A DNA stretch of 13,528 bases from contig DASVCW010000007.1 in the NCBI GenBank assembly GCA_036381435.1, positions 1-13,528 on the forward strand, given 5' to 3'. Each line of letters begins with the position of its first letter. Positions within the stretch are counted from its first letter, which is position 1. The notes beneath the pieces were generated by a model. The model did not search any database. It had not been told where the DNA came from and saw only the letters and a program-made list of their open reading frames with translations. The position numbers were made by a program, and so were the translations under genes. Below, in pieces: positions 1-7,297 of this stretch. The stretch is from Fodinibius sp036381435 (GTDB taxonomy: Bacteria; Bacteroidota; Rhodothermia; Balneolales; Balneolaceae).

Positions 1-99
1 GATCTTGATCCTATTGAAACCTTAATTACTGATAAAAATATTTCTGAGGAATTTGAGGAAAAACTAAAAAAACGTGATATCAGGGTAATTAAGGTTTAG
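1..99 (+). CDS. DeoR-family transcriptional regulator, C-terminal fragment (partial at window start)
   Basis: Frame 1 is open from base 1 and ends at TAG (97-99), giving 32 residues that begin DLDPIETLITDKNISEEF and end in RDIRVIKV. This matches the usual end of DeoR/GlpR-family repressors: a short LDxIDTLITD strand, then an acidic helix, then a terminal strand of the 'g(v/i)xVixV' type. In the family this part closes the DeoRC sugar-phosphate sensor domain; the N-terminal helix-turn-helix lies outside the window. The gene converges on the seven-gene catabolic operon, and AgaR of E. coli belongs to the same family, so a role in controlling the operon is plausible. The family call rests on a short C-terminal match; regulation of the operon is inference. 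Confidence 0.72.
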   Translation, partial: DLDPIETLITDKNISEEFEEKLKKRDIRVIKV

Positions 100-110
100 A
101 TGTCATTGAT

Positions 111-128
111 ACTATCTCTACTATCTCT
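111..128. repeat. Two perfect tandem copies of a 9-base unit
   Basis: ACTATCTCT occurs twice in direct succession (111-119 and 120-128), followed by ACTT, a partial third copy. It lies just after the DeoR-family stop codon. No function is evident; it may be replication slippage. Confidence 0.6.
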
Positions 129-212
129 ACTTGAAAATGCACGGAGGAAATTAAGTCAGGTTTCGTATTAGTTTAACATGAGTTGGAGATAAGGAAATGT
201 AACCTATTCCAC

Positions 213-235
213 AAAAAAAAGCCCGAATGGGCTTT
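213..235 (-). terminator. Rho-independent terminator of the catabolic operon
   Basis: AAAGCCC (218-224) and GGGCTTT (229-235) form a perfect 7-bp stem around the loop GAAT. Read on the minus strand the stem is followed by eight U (complement of A213-A220), the classic intrinsic terminator form. On the plus strand only UUUAAUAU follows, so it could serve the DeoR-family gene more weakly. It is the first good terminator downstream of the symporter gene. Confidence 0.85.
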
Positions 236-246
236 AATATAAATAG

Positions 247-429
247 CATCCCGAGGAATCGGGGTGATTAAAAAATATGCCACCACAACCCGCCAGCTGG
301 TGGGTTGAATTGAATAAGGCGACATACGTAAGTTCAATCCGTCAGTTGGCGGAGTTGTTTGTTACTTTTACCCCCCCGAATTATGCCTTTGGCACATTCG
401 GGCTATTCACGTTCAATCCTTTCGGGATT
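247..429. repeat. Cluster of five palindromes/hairpins, probable dispersed intergenic repeat
   Basis: Five hairpins follow one another. H1 is 247-254/259-266 with loop GGAA. H2 is the 22-base palindrome 286-307, with no free loop and one G-T pair. H3 is 338-353, a diverged relative of H2 with the same core (CCGYCAGYTGGYGG). H4 is 375-381/396-402 with an inner stem 384-387/391-394 and loop TTT. H5 is 415-419/425-429. H2 and H3 are linked by an inverted ATTGAA/TTCAAT pair (309-314/333-338). The composition suits a non-coding palindromic repeat of the REP/BIME kind. Only one copy of the array is in the window, so dispersal elsewhere is inference. Confidence 0.6.
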
Positions 430-489
430 CTAAAAAAAGGAAAAATACCTTATATCGAACGTTAATTTAGGCTGCGTAACTACTCATAT

Positions 490-2310
490 TTACGCCTCTA
501 CGGGTTTCTTTTCATCCTTTCTTACTTTAAGTAGTTTTTTCCATCCTTTAATCAGCAGATAGCTGGAAACTACAGTAGTTACCGTTAACAGTGATGCGGG
601 CAGGAATTCGCCGTAAATCCAGTAACCGGTAGCAAGCAGGGCCCCGTAGATAGCAACCGTTCCTAAAACCATACAAAGAATTCCCTGCGGAACCATCCAG
701 GCGTCATCATCACTTCTTTCTAAATCATAGCCCTTTTCTTTGGCTTCGCGCCTTACCTTTTCCCATCCTGGCCCGCCGGGTTTTACCAGATTGATGAATT
801 TCACCAAAGTGTCCAGGCTTGTAGGCGGCGTCAGTTTCATTACCGTAATCCAGGCAGCGGTGGTTATAATCACTCCGGTTATGAGTTCTTGCCAAACATT
901 CAGCTCCGATAAACCGGTGTAGCCATGCCAGAACTGAAAGTAGATAGCGATGATGAAAGAGATCGTCATCGCCGCAATTTCAGCAGCGGCGTTAACCCGC
1001 CACCAGAACCATCGGAGGATGAAAATCAAACCCGTTCCCGCCCCGATTTGAAGCAGGATTTGGAAGTTATCGAGAGCGGAGTCCATCACCAGCGCTAAAA
1101 GCCCGGCTAAAACCATCAGTATTACAGTTGAAATTCGGCCCACCATCACCAGTTCTTTTTGGGATGATTCGGGACGGATAAAACGCTGGTAAAAATCGTT
1201 TACCAAATAAGATGAGCCCCAGTTCAGGTGTGTTGAAATCGTGGACATATAGGCAGCAATCAGTGAAGCCAACACCAGGCCGATCATTCCTGTCGGTATA
1301 AAACTGAGCATAGCAGGATAAGCCATATCATTTCCCGCCACAGCTGTTGAATTTGGAAAGGCTGCTTTAAGCGAGGCGATATCGGGATAAATGATAAGCG
1401 AGGCGAGTGCAACAATAATCCACGGCCAGGGACGCAGAGCGTAATGAGCGGCGTTAAAGAAAAAGACGGCTCCCACCGAATGATTTTCATTTTTAGCCGC
1501 AAACATGCGCTGAGCAATATATCCGCCACCGCCCGGCTCCGCACCGGGGTAATAGACGCTCCACCACTGCACCGCGAGCGGAATGATCAGCAAGCCCAGC
1601 ATTTCGCTCCAGTTATTGAAATCAGGGAAAATATTGAGTTTAGGAATCACATTGGGACTGGAAAGAAGGCCATCCAAACCGCCAACGGCAGGGTGATTAA
1701 GCGCGTAATAAGCGGCGATAAGCGCACCGCCCATAGCCAGAAAAAATTGGAAGAAATCGGTTAGCAAAACGCCTTTTAGCCCGCCTAAAGAACTATAAAT
1801 AACTGTAATGATACCGGCAATAAGGATGGTTTGAACAGGAGAGAAGCCCATCAGTACGGAGCCCAGTTTTATGGCCGCCAGTGATACCGTGGCCATCACA
1901 ATGACATTAAAAAACAGTCCAAGGTAAACGGCGCGGAATCCGCGGAGGAAGGCAGCCATTTTACCGCTGTAACGTAGTTCATAGAATTCCACATCGGTAA
2001 GTACGCGCGACCGTTTCCAAAGTTGGGCGTAGATAAAAACGGTAAGCATTCCGGTTAGCAGAAAAGCCCACCAGGCCCAGTTGCCTGCCACCCCATTTGT
2101 TCTAACGATATCGGCCACCAAAAGCGGGGTATCGGTTGAAAAGGTCGTAGCCACCATAGAAACGCCGAGCAACCACCAGGGCATATTCTTTCCGGCAGCG
2201 AAGAATGATGTAGAATCTTTCCCCGCCTGACGCGAAGCCCAAAGGCCAATAATAAGCGAAATGATTAAGTAGGCGGCTATTATGAGCCAGTCTATGGTGG
2301 TTAATAACAT
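490..2310 (-). CDS. Sodium:solute symporter (SSS family), probable sugar or sugar-derivative permease
   Basis: This 606-residue membrane protein has the features of SSS-family Na+-coupled importers. It has a first transmembrane helix within residues 5-25, the segment FFAAGKNMPWWLLGVSMVATTFS (36-58, in pieces), the SSLGGLKGVLLTDFFQF signature at 173-189, a glycine run PGGGGYIAQR near 259-268, and a Ser/Thr-rich helix AAYMSTISTHLNWGSSY (352-368) where the family's Na2 sodium site lies. I estimate 13-14 membrane segments, with a soluble loop at about 495-538 before the last two. It is longer than PutP-type members (about 500). The start lies 15 bases after the amidohydrolase stop with no clear Shine-Dalgarno. 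As the last gene of an amino-sugar-type operon it probably imports the monosaccharide or a derivative; the substrate cannot be read from the sequence. Confidence 0.9.
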   Translation of the reverse strand: MLLTTIDWLIIAAYLIISLIIGLWASRQAGKDSTSFFAAGKNMPWWLLGVSMVATTFSTDTPLLVADIVRTNGVAGNWAWWAFLLTGMLTVFIYAQLWKRSRVLTDVEFYELRYSGKMAAFLRGFRAVYLGLFFNVIVMATVSLAAIKLGSVLMGFSPVQTILIAGIITVIYSSLGGLKGVLLTDFFQFFLAMGGALIAAYYALNHPAVGGLDGLLSSPNVIPKLNIFPDFNNWSEMLGLLIIPLAVQWWSVYYPGAEPGGGGYIAQRMFAAKNENHSVGAVFFFNAAHYALRPWPWIIVALASLIIYPDIASLKAAFPNSTAVAGNDMAYPAMLSFIPTGMIGLVLASLIAAYMSTISTHLNWGSSYLVNDFYQRFIRPESSQKELVMVGRISTVILMVLAGLLALVMDSALDNFQILLQIGAGTGLIFILRWFWWRVNAAAEIAAMTISFIIAIYFQFWHGYTGLSELNVWQELITGVIITTAAWITVMKLTPPTSLDTLVKFINLVKPGGPGWEKVRREAKEKGYDLERSDDDAWMVPQGILCMVLGTVAIYGALLATGYWIYGEFLPASLLTVTTVVSSYLLIKGWKKLLKVRKDEKKPVEA

Positions 2311-2325
2311 AAAATAGAGGTTAAA

Positions 2326-3330
2326 TTACTTTTGATCTGAAAGATGATACCATTTTAGGGCGTTAAGCCTGTATATTTTTTCAAGAATTTTTTCGGGCAA
2401 AGCCAGTCCGTTAAAAGAATCATCAATCTGAGCAGAATATATTTCTTCATCTGTAGATAAGAAAAGCCAGTGCTTTTTCCAACGTTGTTCGAGCTCGGCG
2501 GCAATTTCAGCCGGGTTCGCCGCGGGATCATCAATAATATCGGTTCCATATAAAATGCGGTCCTGATACTTATGAAAAAAGTCTATCACCTTATTTCGGT
2601 CCCGGGCAGTGTGATATTCTAAGTGTGAAATCCGTTCAGCCAGATCTATTGCTAAGTTCGGAAACCGGTCAAGCCGTCGGCCAACTTCTTCTAAGCTCCA
2701 CTCCAGGCTTGCAATATGGGCTCCGATAAAGATAAGATCGGGGTGACGTTCAAGAATATGATCGCGCGAATTAATATGTTCGATGTAATCCGGGAATTCA
2801 TCATGTAAATGCATATGATACTCAGGGTGAGCTGCGAAGTATTCCCGGTCGCTTTTTACAGTCATCTCCTCAACCGGAAGCCAGCAATTTTTGGGTTCGC
2901 CCTGGTGACCTAAAACAGGAATTTTACGGTCTTCAAGAAAATCAAAAACAGGTTTGAGCTCGGTATCATCAAGCATAATGAATGAATCATCTTTTCGCTG
3001 AATGGACATTCCGATATTCTTCCAGAATTTGACACCAAGGGCGCCGGCAGCAATATCATGTTTAATTTTCCCAATGGCCTTTTCAGCCCAGGCCGGTTGT
3101 ACAATTTCTTCAGTAGAAACCGTGGTTAGATTGAAAAGGTCTGTATCAGAAGTACGATGATATGTTTTTGCCAGCTCTTGCTGATCATCAATCGAAGGGA
3201 AAAAGGGGACTTCCGTATTGATGGTGATTAACGAGAACCCGAATTTTTTCGCCAATTCAAGCAAGTGACTTCGATCGGCGTTAAAATGAATATGGGCATC
3301 AATTTTTGGAAATGTATGGATAGAGAGCAT
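2326..3330 (-). CDS. Cytosolic amidohydrolase-2 family metal-dependent hydrolase, reaction unknown
   Basis: This 334-residue TIM-barrel hydrolase has no signal peptide. Amidohydrolase-superfamily metal and catalytic positions can be followed in order: DAHIH (11-15), GVKFW with Lys101, GHQGEP with His142, GAHIASLEW with His205, and YGTD with Asp264. This pattern suits the amidohydrolase-2 (COG2159-like) branch, whose members include decarboxylases, lactonases and hydratases. It is not the NagA/AgaA deacetylase branch. It starts 3 bases after the aldolase stop and ends 15 bases before the symporter start, so it is an operon member. Possible jobs are opening a lactone, removing a substituent from the imported sugar, or an undescribed deacylation. 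I am sure of the fold and unsure of the reaction. Confidence 0.85.
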   Translation of the reverse strand: MLSIHTFPKIDAHIHFNADRSHLLELAKKFGFSLITINTEVPFFPSIDDQQELAKTYHRTSDTDLFNLTTVSTEEIVQPAWAEKAIGKIKHDIAAGALGVKFWKNIGMSIQRKDDSFIMLDDTELKPVFDFLEDRKIPVLGHQGEPKNCWLPVEEMTVKSDREYFAAHPEYHMHLHDEFPDYIEHINSRDHILERHPDLIFIGAHIASLEWSLEEVGRRLDRFPNLAIDLAERISHLEYHTARDRNKVIDFFHKYQDRILYGTDIIDDPAANPAEIAAELEQRWKKHWLFLSTDEEIYSAQIDDSFNGLALPEKILEKIYRLNALKWYHLSDQK

Positions 3331-3333
3331 TGT

Positions 3334-4155
3334 TTATGCTTTATTTATCATCGAAATTTTATCTTCCAGCAGTTGTTGAACATGATTTGTTGCCGGTGGA
3401 AAGACTTTTCGAAGGTCAATTTCTTCTGATTTTGGCAGCTCTTTTCTAAGGCTGCTTATAAAGCCATTTTTAACTTCCGTGGCCAGGTTAATTTTTCGAA
3501 TGCCGTTTTGAATTGCTGATTGGATCTGTTCATCAGGAATACCCGATCCGCCATGAAGTACAAGGGAAGCGGGCGTTGATTTATGAATATTTTTTAGTAA
3601 CTCAAGGTCAAGATCAGGCTCTTTTTTATAAAATCCATGGGCCGAACCGATAGCAACTGCCAACGCATTCACGCCGGTATCTTCCACGAATTTTTTGGCT
3701 TCATTCGGCTGGGTGAAGGCGACATCCTCTTTCGACTGGCCAAGTTTGGCAATATAACCCAACTCAGCTTCAACATTAGCGCCATAAGGTTCAGCCATTT
3801 TAACCACTTTTTGGCTTACTGTGCAATTTTCTTCAATCGGCTTTTCACTGGCATCAATCATCACCGAATCATAGCCTGCATCAAGCGCTCGCTGAATGAG
3901 ATTAATATCTTCGGCATGATCTAAATGGAGCCAGGCCTCAACCCCAAACTGACTTATCGCCGCCCGGGCCAGCTTTGCGGTGACTTCCAATCCCAAGTAA
4001 TCAATCGTACTTTTCGTTGTTTGCAGAATGATGGGAGTCTGCTGTGCCGCTGCTGCTTTTAATACCGCAGAGAGTGTTTCAAAATTATAAAAGTTGACTG
4101 CCAACAACGCCTTTTTTTCACGGTTTAACTGCTGAAATTTATCCTGTAAAGTCAT
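3334..4155 (-). CDS. kbaY: Class II ketose-1,6-bisphosphate aldolase, tagatose-bisphosphate type (KbaY/GatY/AgaY-like)
   Basis: The 273-residue product would cleave tagatose-1,6-bisphosphate (or fructose-1,6-bisphosphate) to dihydroxyacetone phosphate and glyceraldehyde-3-phosphate in the cytosol. The class II Zn2+ site is visible: HLDH at 77-80 (catalytic Asp79, Zn ligand His80), His173 in GSAHG, and His201 in LHGGSG. The phosphate-binding stretch INLATE is at 222-227. Length is slightly below the roughly 285 residues of KbaY/GatY. The first 17 bases overlap the end of the upstream kinase gene, suggesting translational coupling. Next to agaS and a LacC-type kinase, tagatose-bisphosphate is the expected substrate. 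Fructose-bisphosphate specificity cannot be excluded from motifs, so the symbol is by analogy. Confidence 0.87.
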   Translation of the reverse strand: MTLQDKFQQLNREKKALLAVNFYNFETLSAVLKAAAAQQTPIILQTTKSTIDYLGLEVTAKLARAAISQFGVEAWLHLDHAEDINLIQRALDAGYDSVMIDASEKPIEENCTVSQKVVKMAEPYGANVEAELGYIAKLGQSKEDVAFTQPNEAKKFVEDTGVNALAVAIGSAHGFYKKEPDLDLELLKNIHKSTPASLVLHGGSGIPDEQIQSAIQNGIRKINLATEVKNGFISSLRKELPKSEEIDLRKVFPPATNHVQQLLEDKISMINKA

Positions 4156-5116
4156 CTAAATTAGTTATTGAAAGTTTGTCTTTTGCAATGTTTAATACTT
4201 CCCCCAAACTGCTGATAGCCGAAGTGCCGCCTGCCTTGGTAGTAGAAACAGCACCCGTAATATTGGCGAAGGTGATACATTTTTCTATCGGACATCCCTT
4301 TAGGAAACGATAAATAAAGCCTGCATTAAAGCTGTCTCCGGCACCCACGGCATCACTTACTTCTTTATTTATAAAAGCCGGAATCGTTTTCATTTGGCTT
4401 TTATTCAAAAAAGTAGCCCCTTCCGTGCCACGTTTCACAACAATGGTACAGTTACCGATATCTGCTTTAAATTCTGACAAGCCTTTTTCTACAGTTGAAG
4501 CCGGGATGAAATTTAAAAATTCAGCTTCATTTGGTAAGAAAAAATCAATATTAGATATCAACCTTTTGATGTCTAAATCCCACTTTTCGTCAGGATCCCA
4601 TTGTGGATCAATCGAAACAGTCAAGCCTTGAGATTTAGCTTTCTCAATAATTTGAAACAGATCTTTTTTGATACCCGGCTGCAAAAAAATGGAAGAGATA
4701 TGTAAATGACGGGCTTTATCGAATGCTTCTGGGCTAATATCCTTAAGCGAAAAGTGCGACATAGCTCCCGGATATGTAACCATGGCCCGATCATTATTAT
4801 GTCTCATAATGACCGTAATGCCCGTTTTATGCTTTTGGCTTGTTTTAATGAATGAAGTATCAACTCCATATTTTTGCAATTGATGAATAACCTTGGTACC
4901 AAAGTCATCATCACCGATCATTCCGCTAAAACCGGTCTTTACCCCCAATCTCGCGATGTTACTGGCAAATATAGCTGAAGAGCTTCCGAGAGTGAGGTTA
5001 AAGCCACCCGCCATTTTTTCTTTTCCCAACTCGGGGAATGATTCTACCTCATCGAGAATCATATCCATATTAAGTTCGCCAATTACCAAAACTGCATCTT
5101 GCTTTTTAACCGACAT
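4139..5116 (-). CDS. PfkB/ribokinase-type carbohydrate kinase, candidate amino-sugar kinase
   Basis: This 325-residue ribokinase-fold kinase has the N-terminal strand VLVIGELNMDMI (9-20), a GSSSA turn at 44-48 in the substrate region, GDDDFG (68-73), the NEAE motif (196-199), the nucleotide loop VVKRGTEGA (226-234) and the PfkB signature DAVGAGDSFNAGF (255-267), with Asp261 as expected catalytic base. It resembles ribokinase/ketodeoxygluconate-kinase types more than the LacC/FruK type encoded just upstream. Its start shares one base with the stop of that gene (TAATG), and its 3' end overlaps the aldolase gene. With no PTS in the window, a role phosphorylating the imported free sugar, as AgaK does in the Shewanella GalNAc pathway, is a reasonable inference. 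The substrate is not proven. Confidence 0.85.
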   Translation of the reverse strand: MSVKKQDAVLVIGELNMDMILDEVESFPELGKEKMAGGFNLTLGSSSAIFASNIARLGVKTGFSGMIGDDDFGTKVIHQLQKYGVDTSFIKTSQKHKTGITVIMRHNNDRAMVTYPGAMSHFSLKDISPEAFDKARHLHISSIFLQPGIKKDLFQIIEKAKSQGLTVSIDPQWDPDEKWDLDIKRLISNIDFFLPNEAEFLNFIPASTVEKGLSEFKADIGNCTIVVKRGTEGATFLNKSQMKTIPAFINKEVSDAVGAGDSFNAGFIYRFLKGCPIEKCITFANITGAVSTTKAGGTSAISSLGEVLNIAKDKLSITNLDDFTG

Positions 5117-6045
5117 TATACTTCTATTTCTTCTAATTTAACTTTCTTAAAAATGGCATTTACATCTCGTGATCGAAGCATTCCCAGTTCCGGATGAATA
5201 CAGTTTGCTGTTCCACAGGCTGCAGCATATTTTGCGCAATGAGCAGGATTTTCTTTATCTGATATGGCCGAGGCCAAACCGGCCAGGAGGCAATCACCCG
5301 AGCCTACAGTACTTATAATTTCGGATGAAGACAAAGCATATGATGCATGAAAGAGCTTATCACCAAGCCATAAATAAAGTCCGCCCGCTCCTGCCGTAAC
5401 TGCTGCAACGTCACAGAAATCACTTAGCCATCGGGCAATTTCAGCCGGTTCATCCTTTCCACAAAGTGCTTTTCCCTCATGCTGGTTAATATGAACGGAA
5501 AAAGGTTTTGCTTTCAAAGCTTGTTTTAGCAGCGGTCCCGTCGCATCTACAAAACATGGAATATTAAATTCATTGGCAAAAGAAACCAGTTCGCTATAAA
5601 TAGCATCATCAAAACCCCGAGGAACCGAACCGCTGATAATTACTGCTTCAGGCTCGTTTTCTTTCACAAATTTTTGGTATGAAGTCGCAAAACTTCCTGC
5701 TTCATTAGCGTTAATTGTTGGGCCACTACCTAACAATTCTGTTTCATTCCAATCAGAAGTGCTTTGTGCAGTGATACAAATTCTTGTCCACTCTTCAACA
5801 TCCGGGCCAATGGCGGTGATATCCTTTTCAGTACATTTTTCTTTAATCCATTTACCCGTTTGTCCGCCCCAAATGCCTAAAACATTTACTTTTTTTCCTA
5901 ATTCTTTAAGGGCAAATGCAACGTGAACGCCTTTCCCGCCGGGATAAAAAACTTCCTTTTGGGAGCGGTTAGTTATTCCTTTTTTAAGCTGGTGGATTGA
6001 CCAAAAGGAATCAACCGAAGGGTTTGCGCAAACAGTGAGAATCAT
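5116..6045 (-). CDS. LacC/FruK-type PfkB kinase, probable tagatose-6-phosphate kinase
   Basis: The 309-residue product begins MILTVCANPSVD, as LacC and 1-phosphofructokinases do. It carries PGGKGVHVA (35-43), SGSVPRG (138-144), NQHE (187-190), TAGAGG (217-222) and the catalytic signature TVGSGDC (246-252) with Asp251; here the usual GAGDS reads GSGDC. In the family, members phosphorylate tagatose-6-phosphate or fructose-1-phosphate to the 1,6-bisphosphate. It lies directly after agaS with an ATGA overlap, with the bisphosphate aldolase two genes downstream, so ATP-dependent conversion of tagatose-6-phosphate to tagatose-1,6-bisphosphate is the expected step. 1-Phosphofructokinase is the main alternative. 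Confidence 0.85.
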   Translation of the reverse strand: MILTVCANPSVDSFWSIHQLKKGITNRSQKEVFYPGGKGVHVAFALKELGKKVNVLGIWGGQTGKWIKEKCTEKDITAIGPDVEEWTRICITAQSTSDWNETELLGSGPTINANEAGSFATSYQKFVKENEPEAVIISGSVPRGFDDAIYSELVSFANEFNIPCFVDATGPLLKQALKAKPFSVHINQHEGKALCGKDEPAEIARWLSDFCDVAAVTAGAGGLYLWLGDKLFHASYALSSSEIISTVGSGDCLLAGLASAISDKENPAHCAKYAAACGTANCIHPELGMLRSRDVNAIFKKVKLEEIEV

Positions 6046-7226
6046 CGCTGAACCTTACTTTTGGCACCATTATAAATTTTAACGCCCTGAACCACCCGGG
6101 AAATGGTGCCGTCGGGAGAAGGATTATCGGGATTATACCCGAGGGCTAAAGATTTATAGAACCCGATAATCTGAGCCGGTAATGTACAAAGAATGGCCCA
6201 AAAGGCTTCATCAAGTTCATTTTGCCTATTCAAACTAATAGAAAAATCAACTTTTTGATGATCACAAGTTGTTTCCGAAATGGCGAGTGTTTTTAAATCA
6301 ATCTTATGTTGGACAACCTGATCAACAAGATCTCTTTCATAAGGTTTCGTTTCCTTTTTATTCGAAAGGAGGTACACCAAAAGAGTTTTATCATTGATGA
6401 CGGCTTTAGGACCATGACGGAAACCGAGAAAAGAATCGAACTTGCCTACTACTTTTCCATTGGTGAGTTCCTGCACTTTAAGGTGAGATTCTTTGGCGAT
6501 TCCCCATAAAGAACCACTGCCGAGAAAGATAATTCGATCAAATTCATTCTGAGAAACATCAGATAACGATTCAGAATATTCAGCAATGACTTTTTCACCA
6601 TATTCTGAAAGTATTTTCACTTGCTTTTCAATGGCGCCTATTTCAGATGAAAACAACATTGGGATCAGGGTTGCTGCCAGTGCCATACTTGTAAAGCTGT
6701 TGGTCATAGCCAGGCTTTTATCTTCGGTTTCAGGCGGCAAGAGAAAGATATAAGAATTATCCTCATTGATTAAAGCTAACTTACCATTGGGATTACAAGT
6801 AATGATCAAGTGATAGACTTTATCACATAATTTATTGGCGAGTTCAATAACCGCTGTGCTTTCCGGACTGTTTCCAGATCTTGCAAATGAAATAAGCAGT
6901 AAGGGTTTATCAATGACAACGCGCTCTTTGAAATGGGTAACCAGGTCGGTGGTTGGAATCGTTTGCGTAGGCTTAGAAAAAGAGGTGAGCCAATTAGATA
7001 AAACCGTATCTCCTATAAAAGCCGAAGAGCCGGCGCCGGTTAAGACGATACTCAAGTCATTGACGGCAATAATATTTTTTAGGAAAGAGGTAAGCGCATT
7101 CTTTTCTTCCTGAATCTTTGTCCAGGTTGCATTCCATGTTTGAGGCTGACATTCGATTTCGGCAGAAGTAAAAACTCCCCGTCTATTTCCTTTTGATGTT
7201 TTCTTCTGAGAAAATAAGTGATTCAT
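6042..7226 (-). CDS. agaS: AgaS-type SIS-domain protein, galactosamine-6-phosphate deaminase/isomerase
   Basis: This 394-residue protein has two SIS domains. The first has the phosphosugar loop TGAGSSAFIG (63-72) and SFARSGNSPES (113-123). The second has GSGSLWGIAKES (236-247) and the strongly AgaS-like GFRHGPK (268-274). The C-terminal block NPDNPSPDGTISRVVQGV (365-382) matches the AgaS DNPSPxGTxNRVVQGV ending rather than GlmS or plain phosphosugar isomerases. AgaS converts galactosamine-6-phosphate to tagatose-6-phosphate plus ammonia. Length matches E. coli AgaS (about 384). It overlaps the following kinase gene by 4 bases and follows the permease gene after 71 bases in which I see no terminator. 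Paralogues acting on other aldose phosphates exist, so the substrate is likely but not certain. Confidence 0.88.
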   Translation of the reverse strand: MNHLFSQKKTSKGNRRGVFTSAEIECQPQTWNATWTKIQEEKNALTSFLKNIIAVNDLSIVLTGAGSSAFIGDTVLSNWLTSFSKPTQTIPTTDLVTHFKERVVIDKPLLLISFARSGNSPESTAVIELANKLCDKVYHLIITCNPNGKLALINEDNSYIFLLPPETEDKSLAMTNSFTSMALAATLIPMLFSSEIGAIEKQVKILSEYGEKVIAEYSESLSDVSQNEFDRIIFLGSGSLWGIAKESHLKVQELTNGKVVGKFDSFLGFRHGPKAVINDKTLLVYLLSNKKETKPYERDLVDQVVQHKIDLKTLAISETTCDHQKVDFSISLNRQNELDEAFWAILCTLPAQIIGFYKSLALGYNPDNPSPDGTISRVVQGVKIYNGAKSKVQR

Positions 7227-7297
7227 AAAGATTTATAAGAATATCGTTTCTGTTAGAGACTATTTCCTGAGTAACAAATGGCAATACTAGAATTTCG

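Larger units (their letters stand above)
100..489. other. Intergenic region between convergent genes; structured, no gene
   Basis: This 390-base stretch separates the stop of the DeoR-family gene from the stop of the sodium symporter gene on the opposite strand. It holds a 9-base tandem repeat (111-128), an intrinsic terminator (213-235) and a cluster of hairpins (247-429). The 62-codon open frame at 277-465 runs through the palindromes, has no ribosome binding site and resembles no family I know, so it is not called as a gene. Because the terminator lies beyond the hairpins, the operon transcript probably has a 3' untranslated region of about 250 bases. Confidence 0.75.

Noticed and set aside
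277..465. 62-codon plus-strand open frame in the intergenic region
   Set aside because: It runs through overlapping palindromes, has no ribosome binding site, and its Pro/Phe-rich product looks like translated repeat DNA.
474..495. GCGTAA/TTACGC inverted repeat across the symporter stop codon
   Set aside because: Only 6 bp with a 10-base loop and no U tract on either strand, so it is not a credible terminator.
1444..1764. 106-codon plus-strand open frame
   Set aside because: It is antisense to the sodium symporter gene, whose protein is unmistakable; the antisense product resembles nothing.
3637..3924. 95-codon plus-strand open frame
   Set aside because: Antisense shadow of the class II aldolase, within its conserved metal-site region.
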